Assembly (NCBI GenBank): GCA_003427395.1
Contig: BFEA01000453.1
Coordinates: 78,599-118,388 of the forward strand
Reading direction: 5' to 3'
Origin: Chara braunii
Taxonomy: Eukaryota; Streptophyta; Charophyceae; Charales; Characeae
Length of the DNA: 39,790 nucleotides
The notes beneath the pieces were generated by a model. It was given only the letters and a program-made list of their open reading frames with translations. It was not told where the DNA came from and did no database searches. Shown one piece after another: positions 30,991 through 39,790 of this stretch; positions within the stretch are counted from its first letter, which is position 1; each line of letters starts with the position of its first letter. The translations under genes were made by a program, and so were the position numbers.

Positions 30991-31121
30991 CCTGGGGCCA
31001 TCACCCAGGAATGGCTAAGCTGGAAACCGGGTCCAGCGTCCCTTCTCGAGTCTACTGGAAAACAGATTCAGCGTCCTTATTAATCTCAGGGGTGACTAGC
31101 TGGGAACCGGGCCCAGCGTCC
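30991..31121 (+). repeat. Cluster of four small CTGG/CCAG hairpins
   Basis: CCTGGG/CCCAGG around 7 bases (30991-31009), then three related units: CTGGAAACCGGGTCCAG (31020-31036), CTGGAAAACAGATTCAG (31055-31071) and CTGGGAACCGGGCCCAG (31100-31116). Each of the three is followed by CGTCC. Arms are CTGGA/TCCAG, CTGGA/TTCAG (one G-T) and CTGGG/CCCAG. They lie between the Helitron and the LINE coding relic, possibly in the LINE 3' UTR. Confidence 0.7.
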
Positions 31122-31324
31122 CATCCTCAAAACACGAAATTATTTAATAACGAGTGCGAGTCACACTTACACTACCTGGAACATACCAGACCTATATCTA
31201 AACAAAATGTAATTAAATTAATTTACAAATATACACAATTGAATCTGTACATATATACAAGCAGTGGAAATGTAGGACTTCAGTCTGGTTCTAGTGCCCA
31301 TGTCCATCTTGCTTCCAATAACCT

Positions 31325-32462
31325 CTAGAAAATCAATCTCCCTTTCAAATCAGGGAAGGCCCAATAATGTTTCTTGGTCCATAACTTGGCAAATGTTCTC
31401 ACTCTGATCTCTCGGGGTATATTGGTATTGTTCTTCCTCCGCCAATCCGTTTGGATGATGCTCTTAAATCCTTCCCGGAAAGAGCTTTTGACTCTTTCCA
31501 AAGAGTAGGCGCTATTTCTGAATCTGGCCTCATTTTTCTCTCTCCAAAGAACCCACAGTCCCACGGACCTGGTTACTTTGATCACTGTAGGTAAAGCTCT
31601 ATATGGAGTGCCCAGAATGAGGCTTTTGGACCAGATGAATCTCTCTCCTTCCTTGTGGGCTTGGTCCCAGACTGATTGCTATCAATCCCATAACTGTTTG
31701 GCCAGGTCACAGTCCCACCAAATATGTGGCCGATCCTCAATATTGTAGTTCGAGCAAGAGGAGCAGAATAGAATGACATTCATTCTTTTAGTCACACACC
31801 ATTTCCCATTTGGCACACTCTGGTGGATGATCAGCCATTTGAGGCTGACGTGTTTCACCACTGGGTATTTCTTGATGATCCTGCCAAATGTCGTCACCCA
31901 CTGCAACGAGCAGCTGGGGAGGTCATGGATTTCTTGTGCTTTGTCCCAATTCCCTTTCATTTTGACACAGAATTCGTTGGCTTTCGAGCGTAGCCTGTAT
32001 CCCATAGAGGCCGAGTCCTCTGAAATGTAGATAGTAGAAAGATCTTCCGATACATTTACTCATCCATAAAACATAGGGTCAATCTTGATATCCTATTAGA
32101 GGGACATGAACCTCTTTCTCCCTTGTTTTCGTTCGTTTGATGACTTGCTTGACTCTTATTTGGGTCAGTGAGTTCTTGTTGATAAGAAATGGGGGAAGAG
32201 GTCTTGTCTCCCCTTGCTTTTTGCAAAGCGAGTCCGTTTTCTCTTCCCATTCCGATACTAAGGTTTTCTCATGATCCAAAGCTTCCTCAATCCTCAGATA
32301 ATGGTCGGGGTTGGCTTGGTCTGTTACCCACATGCCTACCTTGAACCCTAGGTTCTTCAGTAGGTCCTTACATTGCCTCGGGATAACTGCATGAAGTCTG
32401 GCCAACTGGGTGCGGCAGTTGCCTGCAATACTAAAATTGGCCACTGCTTCCTCTTTTGTCAT
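31325..32462 (-). pseudogene. LINE C-terminal region with zf-RVT-like domain
   Basis: 32462-32079 (KEEAVANFSIAGNCRTQLAR, KVGMWVTDQANPDHYL) links RT to the 32005-31682 frame. The latter contains VSLKWLIIHQSVPNGKW and CSSCSNYNIEDRPHIWWDCD, then LAKQLWD, the typical zf-RVT layout (C-x2-C ... H-x4-C, then W). A stop follows at once. The reading resumes at 31682-31325 with VIKVTRSVGLWVLWREKNEARF. This domain is found at the C-terminus of plant L1 polyproteins. Confidence 0.85.
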
Positions 32463-32796
32463 CCACTCGTCATTTTCTGAGTCTCAAATATGTTTGATTA
32501 AAAATATGCGTTTTTGTATTCATTTCAAACCAAAATTCCCATTTCTTTGGGAATTTAGAAGTATTGAACCATCTGCTGATCTGATTGCTGCGTTCTCAAA
32601 CAAGGGTTGAACTAAAAACCTATTCTCTTATCTCACGTTGGCAGAGCAGCGAGCGGAAAATTGTTTTCAGGCCTGTAGGATCGGTTTCCAAACTTCACTT
32701 TGAATTCTCTCATTCAAGAAGGATCGGAACAGCATGCAGGCCCACACGTCTGCTGGATCATCCAATCCCTATTCTTCAGCTAGGATGTGCCGCCAA

Positions 32797-34415
32797 CTAC
32801 ATCCATGGTTTACTTTCCTGACTCATAATTCCCCGAATGATCCATTTGCTTATGAGTGCTTGGTTCTGAGCCAAGGGTTCTAGGATTCCCAGTCCCCCTG
32901 CATTATTTTTTTGCCATATTTTCCACCAGCCCACTTTAGATAACGCACTCCCGCATTCGATTGTTCCTTTCCACAGGTACTTGAACGTTTCTTTCCTGAT
33001 TCTTTTAGAAGAGCTAGGGGTCAGGGCTTTAATAGTCAATACATACCACATTGTAGAGAACACTACTGCGTTGATCACGAAAGCTCTCCTAAAGAGGGAG
33101 ATGGACCATACGGTGGACCAAAAACTCATACGGTTAAGGACCTTGTCCTCTAGGAGTGTTTTGTCTCTGCTGACAGTCTGTGAAAGATATCTCAATTCCC
33201 AGGAATCTCTCTGAGGTGTTGCAGTCCCTCTGTTCCATTCCTAGGTCCATTGTTAGTGGAGTATTGTCCCTTGAAAGAACAACAGACTTGTTCCAACTAA
33301 CTTTGGTCTTTGACGCTTTCTCAAAAAGTTTCCAATTGTCCGCCACTCCCTGGAATGAGGAGGGGGTATTACGGGCAATGACGGACAAGTCATTCGCGAG
33401 CGCTGAAGCTTTGAGCTCTAAAGTTGGGGACACCTTGAGTCCCTTAATCTGTGCAGACCTGCGGATCTTTTCCAAAAAGACTTCTTGCTGGATGACATAA
33501 AGCAGAGGGGTCAAGGGGCAACCTTGGCGCAAAGATCTGGTAAGGGTGAAAGATTCAGACTTCCTACCGTTAATGATCACAGAGGCTTGAGAGTCTTGGT
33601 ATAACATTTTGACCCAGGTGCAGTATTTGGGACCAAATCTTCTTCTATTTAGGACATCCAAGACAAATTCTCAATTGACTCGGTCATAAGCTTTTTCGAA
33701 GTCAATTAGGAGTAACACCTCGTCCGATTCCCTTGTTCTGATGATCTCTATCGCCTGCATGACTGTCATGACGTTATCCGATCTGTCTACTGTGAACGAA
33801 ACCAGATTGGTCTGGGTGGATCAACTGTGGCGTAACGTGAGTGATCCTTCTTGATAGCAGTTTGGCAAGGATTTTCCCATCGGCGTTGAGTAAGGTTATA
33901 GGGCGGTAGTTTCTCACTTCTGCTTTGTCGTTCTTTTTGTATAGCAAGGTGATCTATCCTTCCATCACGTCTTTCCCAAGTTTGGAGCCTGACAGGACTG
34001 AGTTGAAGATTTTCAGAAGGACAAGGTCGAAAATGGACCAGAATTTTATGAAGAACTCAACTGGCAATCCATTTGGACCTCGGTATTTTCCTTGCGCCAT
34101 GCTCTACATAGCACTTGACAACTCCTCCAAGATAATCTCTTTGTCCAACTTTTCTCTTATGCCTTGAGATAAGCAAGGTGTTATACCTTCCCACAACTTC
34201 TCCTCCTCATCCGGGTCCACCCTTGGAAATAAGGGGTCCTTTTCACATGTGAGTAGGTGTGCATAGAAGATACGAACGTACGAGCATATCTCATCTGTAG
34301 TTTTGGCCGAAGGTTCTTCTGAGTTGAATGGGTGCTTCATCTCTCTCATTACGGTTTGACCCTTTTTAGATGTTGCCTTGGAAAATAATTTTTTGGATAT
34401 CTTGTCATTTTTCAA
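32797..34415 (-). pseudogene. LINE reverse transcriptase domain
   Basis: Motifs in order: YRGPNGLPVEFFIKFW (about 34090-34040), RNYRPITLLNADGKILAKLL (about 33920-33860), DQSGFV, LLIDFEKAYDRVN (motif A, Asp intact, near 33710) directly followed by a stop, QGCPLTPLLY (motif B, near 33520), and ALANDLSV at about 33415-33390 where active enzymes have (F/Y)ADD. The first catalytic Asp is therefore Asn. KTKVSWNKSVVLSRD and FLGIEIS follow, then the thumb-like run ending WWKIWQKNNAGGLGI (33195-32797). Stops and shifts lie between segments, so the enzyme is dead. Confidence 0.9.
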
Positions 34416-34727
34416 TATTTTAGATAATTCTGAATGATGTGCTCATTGTTCTTCTTTCCTTATCTGAAAATCCTCCCAGGCATGCATCAATCTCGCCTTT
34501 TTCTCTACCCAGTAGTCAAGAGAAGAGTCGTTTAGCAGGATTTGTGCATTTGCCTGCTTCACTTGTCTTCAAAATTTCTCTTATTTTCTTGACCTGTCTT
34601 TGGCGAGTATAAAGGAGAAGGTACTAAGCCAGCAGGTTGTTTTCTTGATCCCCTTGTTTAACCAGGCAAAATATTCCTTGTATGTTGAGGTTTCTTGTTC
34701 CCACTCTTTCCAGAATTCCTTTACCCA

Positions 34728-35517
34728 TTATTCTACCCCTTGGTCGTCGAGAACGCAGAGATTTAACCTGAATAGATCCTTGTGTCTGACCACCAAGTTG
34801 GCTATACTTATGTCCAGCGTGATCGGTGTGTGGTCCGACATAGGGTCTGTGTGGATTACGCTGTTTCGGACTCTTCCCCATAGGGTGAATCTGATCAGCC
34901 AGTAATCCAGGCGTTTGTTGATGGAGGGTTCTGAGGCAGCTGTCCAAGGGAAAGTCACCTGGTCCGGAAACATTTTCCTATGCACGTCAGTCATATCTTG
35001 ATCCCTAAGGAAGACTATGAGTCGTCTACAGTTTGAACCATTGCATCTTCCTCTGGAAGAATTGAGCGCCGAGTCTATTGATGTGTTCCAATCACCCCCA
35101 ATGATGAGATTGGGGGATGTAGGAATGAGATGGTTCACCACTTCCATGAATTGGGACCTCTTCCTGTGATCAAAAGGTAGGTATATTGAGAGGAAAATTC
35201 ATTCCTCTCCTTCTATCAGCAACTTCACCCAAACCCATTTCCCAAATTCGTCTTTCCAAGAATCGATCAATGTACATTTCACATCTTTGTGTACGAGGAT
35301 AGCAGTTTCCCCTTTTGAACCATTTGGAGGAGACCACCATTGTTTCACTGCCGACCATCCTTTGAGATCTTCTATCTTGGATTGGTTCAGTTTAGTTTCC
35401 TACAACAAAATTATTTGTACCTTGCGTTGATGGATCCAAGTTTTCAGTCTGGCCTTTTTCCTTTTTTCGCTACCATCTCCCAACCCTCTCACATTCCATG
35501 ACAATAATCTCAATTTA
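34728..35517 (-). pseudogene. LINE AP-endonuclease domain
   Basis: Starts with LRLLSWNVRGLG immediately after the ORF1 stop. Then comes an in-frame TAG where the L1 consensus has Q (LQETK box, near 35400), ETAILVHKDVK, a second stop, LIIGGDWNTSID with catalytic Asp and Asn, KRLDYWLI, and SDHTPITLDIS with the catalytic His. This nuclease nicks target DNA to prime reverse transcription. Key catalytic residues survive although two stops interrupt the frame. Confidence 0.88.
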
Positions 35518-38102
35518 TTCTCCATCATTTCCATCATTGGGATGACCCCTATTTTGGATAGGCCTTACATCATGAGGACCTGAACCTTCTGCTACTAGAG
35601 TCCATGAGAACTTAATGAGATCTCTGAATTTCTTTGAATCCAGGTTCGCAGAGTTGTGGATCTGTCCATTTATTGAGGTGAGGAAATCCGCGCGGATTCC
35701 GTCCATTATTTCCACTGTGCAGAGAACAGACTTGCTGGTTGCTTTTAGCCATTGCAGCGGGATCAAGTGCAGCCCCGCATCTGCAATGCGTCCTTCTACC
35801 CCATGTTTGGGTCTGGCGTTAAGCAACGTTGTGAATACCACGTAAGATTGTCCGGATGACCCTTTCATCAAGTCGCTACGGAAAGTACCATACCATGGTA
35901 TCAGTCTTACTTCATACCTTGTTGCTAGCAGGTTCTGTACTAATTGGAGCATGGAGTTAAGGTTTGGGGGGGAATCCATTTTCCAAGCGGGAAAGAGAAA
36001 TGGTCCCTGATCCTGTGGTACTAGTAACCACTGTGCCTCCCCTGTTCCATCTCTAAAAATGAGGGGCCACACGAGGTTATGTATCATTATACCTTGCAGA
36101 ATATGAATGGCCTGCATTCCTTTGTTTAACCCATGGTTCATGTGTTGCTGAGTGGGTCTGGGATGATTGCCCATGCCGCCCTGTAGTGAGATTTCATTAC
36201 GCCAGGTAGCAGCTTCAAAATTCGAAATCAAGTGTGAAACTACACTGTGCTGTCTGGGATTGTCTCTTTGAGCGGCTAGGTCCTCTTGCATCTATGAGTT
36301 AGGGTTTGTCTGGAAAAGGGAGGGTCTGGAGTACTTCGATGGAGAGATCAAGCGAGGAGCTTCCGAAGTTTCCGCGCCTATTCCTTGAGTTCTGGAGGCA
36401 GAGATTGTAATCCCTTTCTCTTTGGTAGCAGCCGCAGCTTGCCCCGTTGGTGTGGATCCTTCGGGGGTTTGAGACTTCCCTCTGCCTATATTATTATTAG
36501 TTGACATGCCTTTCTTATTCTCCAAGAGAACTTGAGGTCCTGCATTTCCTGAACCCTGGTTAGTTCCTCGTCCCCCTTGGTTTAAGGAGGTTGAGACATC
36601 CATCCTTCCTGTAGGCTGTTGTCTCTGTATCCCGTTGTATGGAGAGCCAGAGGCATCTTGAGTACTCCCAGTTGGTTGTCCAATGCTTGCTTGATTGGGA
36701 ATTCTTATCTGGTCTCCCCCTAATCCAGCCTGAGAGGGTTGGGGTGGAGGAGGGACCATGTTCTGTCCAAGTACTGGTCTTGGGGAGGTAGATATGGGCC
36801 CATGTCCCGTTCCAGGGACTGTCCATGTCGGGTGATTTGGCGCATTGCCAGTTGGCTCATTGCGATTGGGCACATTGCCAATTGGCTCATTGTGATTTGG
36901 CACATTGCCCGTCGGCACGTTGCTAGCAGGTACCATCCCTGGAGGGGGGACCTGCCCCTGATTCGAGGGGGTAGGTATATGGGATGAAGGGGACGAGGGG
37001 GAAAATTTTGTAGGATCTTCCTCCTGAAGTCCCTTGTCCTTTCCGTGCCTTATGTCAACTGGGCGGGTGGGGACTCCATCTGGTCCGTCCTCTTGTCTAT
37101 TGTCCTTTGTGGGGGAATCGCTATCGTCGTTGATTGGTTTCTTGGACTTTCTGGTTTGGTCATAGTCCTCTGCTACGTGTCCACACCACCTACATTTACG
37201 ATAGTATAGAGTGGAGCTGTCAACAAGATCCGCGATCAATAAATCTAACCCTAACTGCATTTGAATCCTTGGACTACATTTAGACCTATCTGCCAGGTCC
37301 AGTCCGAATTTAATGTTAACAAGGTGGGGTTCGTCCTCTTCGTAGAGAGGATCAAATTCCTTGATAACTTTACCTATTGCTTGCCCAACCATCGTTTTCT
37401 GGACAGAATAAGCTCCCACAAGGACCCTGATCGTCATTACCCTTTCTCTCTCAGATCTACCCACTCCGCTTTCGAGAGCCACAAGCGGATCAGAACTTTG
37501 TACCAATTTTGCTTCAATTTGAACTTCCCCAGTTCTTTTTTGAGAAGGACATCTCGAAATTCATGAGTTCTCGCAATATATGTGACCATGTGTTGTTCTT
37601 CCACATGTGTCGTGTCTTTGCCAAGTGCCAACTGCTGCGGAAAGAGCATAGCAACTTCCAGATTGCGAATAAACAACAATTTTTCGGAGCTGCTCATATA
37701 TTTCGCCAGACCTTGAAAGGAGTACACTACAGTGTGTTCCTTTAGCCACTGGATTTGGATACGGTTGTACTCATCACTAAGAATTCAAGTCATGACGCCG
37801 TTCATTACCTTAGTTCTGATGTACTTACTGACATCCAGAATGTTGTCTCGAGTGTAGCACTCAAGGAGCATTTTCCGGATGAGGGTCTCTTCTTCTGGCG
37901 AAATAGCTTCACTCCAAGTCTTTGCTGGGGGATCTTCCCCAACGTCTGAGGTTTCCAGTTTCATCCCTAGTGCCGGAAAGGAGGTGATGGAGGTCGTCGA
38001 GGCACAGAAGGATTCTAATTCTGGAAATGTAGCGTTCTTAATATAAGAAACCATGTGCCCTTGCTCCCCAGATAGTACTTGTGGCTTTACTAGTGAGTCC
38101 AA
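35515..38102 (-). pseudogene. LINE ORF1-like region (gag-like)
   Basis: Three minus-strand pieces: 38102-37785, 37727-37437 and the long open 37506-36292 (404 codons), followed by 36291-35515 (258 codons). The 404-codon piece has a basic/hydrophobic N-terminal half. Near 37200-37150 is CRWCGHVAEDYD, a reduced knuckle: C-x2-C and H are present, but three residues before His are missing and the last Cys is Tyr. After it come repeated (P/T)xGNVPNxNEP units and a Pro/Ser/Gly/Gln-rich tail. The C-terminal 258 codons include LVWPLIFRDGTGEAQWLLVP and YEVRLIPWYGTF. This layout fits the DUF4283/zf-CCHC_4 ORF1 of plant L1 elements, which binds the element RNA. The pieces are split by frame changes. Confidence 0.75.
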
Positions 38103-39579
38103 ATTGATGGTATTTTATGAGCTGCTGATACCGATTAGGTATTCTTCATCTTTCTTCCAACCAAACGTGGATGTCGTTTAGCAGTTGTTGTCCCATAGTG
38201 TAATGAGTATACGTAGGGTGAGGATTGTTTTATATTAGGGTAGCTCTGCAGGTACAGGGTAGATCCCGTCGAGGAGGAGTGTTGGGAAGTTACGTAGAGT
38301 TGGGTTAAAAGGGGAGGAGGAAGACGGTGTAAACTGGGCTCCTGTGTAGCACACCGAACACGTTCGGAGCTTTTCTGAACGTCCGAACATGTTCCGGTGT
38401 TCAGCCGAACGCCAGAGGAACGTGTTTTGGTTTCTGAATTTTAACTCGAGTTTGGTTACGAATTAGACAATACCTTCAAGGCAAATGTTCTTTGTATTAT
38501 TATTTTACATAACATACATGTTTTTCAGATTTTTTGGAGATTTTGTTTTTATTATTGTTATTTTTTTTATGTTCAAGTTCGGAGAGTTTCGGCGCTCGTG
38601 CGCATTCACTCTCGAACGTTGACCGAACCCAAACACGATGCTACACAGCAAGGTTCCTTTTGTTGTTAGGTCTTTTTCAACTCTTCTTATTTCGGAAGGT
38701 GACCAGATTTAGAGGTAACATCAAAGGGACCTAGAGTAATTACTACTGAAGCGCCTCTGAGAGGGGTAACCCAGGGAATAGACTCTGACCGCCTCGAAGG
38801 CCAGTTTCGAGAAGGGAGGTTAAATACTGGAGATGATTTATTTTCGAATTATAGTCTGGCGTGCACCCTTCGAGAAGGGGCACGACCATGAACAGTGCCG
38901 AAGTAGTAAAAAGTTCCGCTAAACACCAGCAGCAAAGACATAAAATTGACATGAAAAAAGAGATGAGTGTACGTGAGACCTATCTCTGGTGTAAAGCCAA
39001 AGTCCACTAATGTTGGAAAGCTAAAAAAGGCACTGTGATGAATAGTGCTGAGGTAGTACTAAATTCGGCAAAAACCCAGCAGCAAAGGCATAATTGACAT
39101 CAACGCGATTTCCACCACTGAACCTTGGGGATCCTTTATTCAAAAGCTGTCCTTTTCGAACGTTTCTCGAGAGGTAAAAGTCGAGAAACGTTGGATCTGA
39201 GTAGAGGGTGAATATATACCTGCTTGGAGTTGGTAATCATCCCTCATCTCAAGTCAGCCATCGTGAAGACGCGATAAATCTGTGGACAAGATGCCCGCCG
39301 GCATATCATCATATTATTACTGAATCATAATTGCATTATGTTGTTCGAGGACTTAGCCCCAACACCTACGCGCACGTATCCCAGGCGACACCCCGCAAGA
39401 AGTCCTACAGGACCTTGGGCGCTTCGCCCTGCCGCCACCTAAGCCAATCAAACATCGGCTATGGCGGCAATGATGGGTTAGGTTTTGCGACCTAGCCTGT
39501 CACTCTGTGGTCGAGCAGGCGCTACGTGGCGCCGCTTCGAATGTTTGTCCTTCCTTCGTTTCCAAACGACATTTTTTCC
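38103..39579. other. Non-coding region between LINE and U6-like sequence
   Basis: No credible protein-coding frame or tRNA. It holds a cluster of GAAC/GTTC dyads (38354-38410), a diverged direct repeat (38885-38955 and 39034-39103, sharing CCAGCAGCAAAGRCATAA) and a perfect hairpin (39159-39192). Short frames on either strand have no family resemblance. Confidence 0.6.
39159..39192. repeat. Perfect 12-bp inverted repeat
   Basis: AACGTTTCTCGA (39159-39170) and TCGAGAAACGTT (39181-39192) around a 10-base loop. There is no T-run after it, so it is not a simple terminator. Role unknown. Confidence 0.85.
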
Positions 39580-39680
39580 CTCGTTTTGTTTTTCGTTTCA
39601 AGTGTCGTGCAGCGACGCCCTGTGAGTAGTGTATTTATGACACACTCTTCGAACTCGGAGAGTGGAGAGTAGTGTAGCGA
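39580..39680 (+). repeat. Short repeat S, distal copy (part inverted, part direct)
   Basis: 39580-39622 (CTCGTTTTGTTTTTCGTTTC...) is the reverse complement of 30781-30822. 39644-39680 (ACTCTTCGAACTCGGA, then GAGTGGAGAGTAGTGTAGCGA) matches 30644-30659 and 30691-30716 in direct orientation. The LINE and surrounding 9 kb lie between the two loci. Confidence 0.7.
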
Positions 39681-39693
39681 AAAAACAAAACCA

Positions 39694-39790
39694 GTCCTTC
39701 GAGACATCCGTTAAAATTGGAATGACACAGAGAAGATTAGCATGGCCCCTGCGCAAGGATGACACGCATAAATCGAGAAATGGTCAAAAA
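39694..39790 (+). ncRNA. U6: U6 spliceosomal snRNA-derived sequence, probable pseudogene
   Basis: Aligns along its length with U6: short 5' hairpin around CTTCGA, CATCCG, ACAGAGA box (pairs with the 5' splice site), AGC triad in GATTAGCATGG, the CCCCTGCGCAAGGATGACAC stretch (U4/U6 pairing and internal stem-loop) and AAATCGAGAAATGGTC. Differences from the usual plant sequence are a 5' stem about two bases shorter, ATCCGT for ATCCGA, AATGAC for AACGAT, CATA for CACA, and loss of a C near the end. Plant U6 genes have an upstream sequence element (RTCCCACATCG) and a TATA box near -30. I see neither in the 90 bases upstream. The sequence ends in AAAAA at the window edge rather than the T-run of a Pol III gene. 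A retro-copied U6 is most likely. The 3' side lies outside the window. Confidence 0.88.

Larger units (their letters stand above)
31325..38102 (-). mobile_element. L1-type LINE retrotransposon, decayed
   Basis: Minus-strand order matches a plant L1: ORF1 with a zinc-knuckle-like motif and a Pro/Gly/Asn-rich tail (38102-35515), AP endonuclease (about 35515-34728), linker, reverse transcriptase (about 34100-32797) and C-terminal zf-RVT-like domain (32005-31325). Many stops can be explained by single transitions (CAG to TAG in the endonuclease ETK box, TGG to TGA after RT motif A), and RT catalytic residues are altered. It is an old, immobile copy. Element boundaries are not resolved: the 5' end lies beyond 38102, and the 3' end is possibly at the T-rich tract at 30910-30941. 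Confidence 0.9.

Noticed and set aside
35615-35845. Plus-strand frames across 28-38 kb
   Set aside because: All are complements of the Helitron and LINE relics, whose minus-strand frames contain recognisable motifs.
39694-39790. Functional U6 gene
   Set aside because: No upstream sequence element or TATA box at the plant U6 spacing, a shortened 5' stem, and A rather than T residues at the visible end. The window cut prevents a final decision.

Overview
The window is repeat-dominated nuclear DNA of a land plant, probably from a large genome. Four things point to a plant: a Ty3/gypsy LTR retrotransposon whose primer-binding site has the plant-typical TGGCGCCGTTGCC core, a Rep/helicase Helitron, an L1-type LINE ending in a plant zf-RVT-like domain, and a U6 snRNA-derived sequence. 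Nothing fixes the species, though the style of the gag relic would not surprise me in a seed-free plant. I found no intact host protein-coding gene. Every recognisable coding region is a broken transposable-element gene.

Layout. (1) 1-1550: inverted (AG)n/(CT)n microsatellites, then the far half of a decayed minus-strand coding relic. (2) 1551-26559: one ~25 kb LTR retrotransposon on the + strand. Its 5' LTR (A) runs 1551-7214 and resumes at 14549-14574. The PBS is at 14577. The ~5.9 kb internal region keeps only a broken gag with a CCHC-spaced knuckle (17119-18150). The 3' LTR (B) is 20489-26559. LTRs begin TGTCG and end CGACA, and the flanks are GCGT/GTGT. (3) 7215-14544: a second, diverged LTR (M) of the same superfamily sits as a solo LTR inside LTR A, flanked by a CCGC duplication. 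(4) 26564-27264: the near half of the coding relic that the retrotransposon split. Its reading frame continues across the empty-site junction. (5) 27265-30523 (minus): a decayed Helitron Rep-helicase gene. (6) 30524-31300: T-rich sequence, a short repeated motif and small CTGG/CCAG hairpins. (7) about 31325-38102 (minus): a decayed L1-type LINE. (8) 38103-39693: non-coding, with weak repeats and dyads, then a U6-derived sequence reaching the window edge.

The most interesting signal is inside the giant (5.7-7.3 kb) LTRs. They carry three families of repeated hairpin units: TCTCGCTCG-type stems; a 14-15 member array with a conserved 12-nt loop and variable but complementary stems; and ~123 bp tandem units each holding a small dyad. 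In the second family the stems differ from unit to unit yet stay paired, and the departures I see from Watson-Crick pairing in the variable stems are G-T, which pair as G-U only in a + strand RNA. That pattern suggests a structured RNA, or a site recognised by fold, within a retrotransposon whose protein-coding capacity is almost gone. I do not recognise it as any described element.
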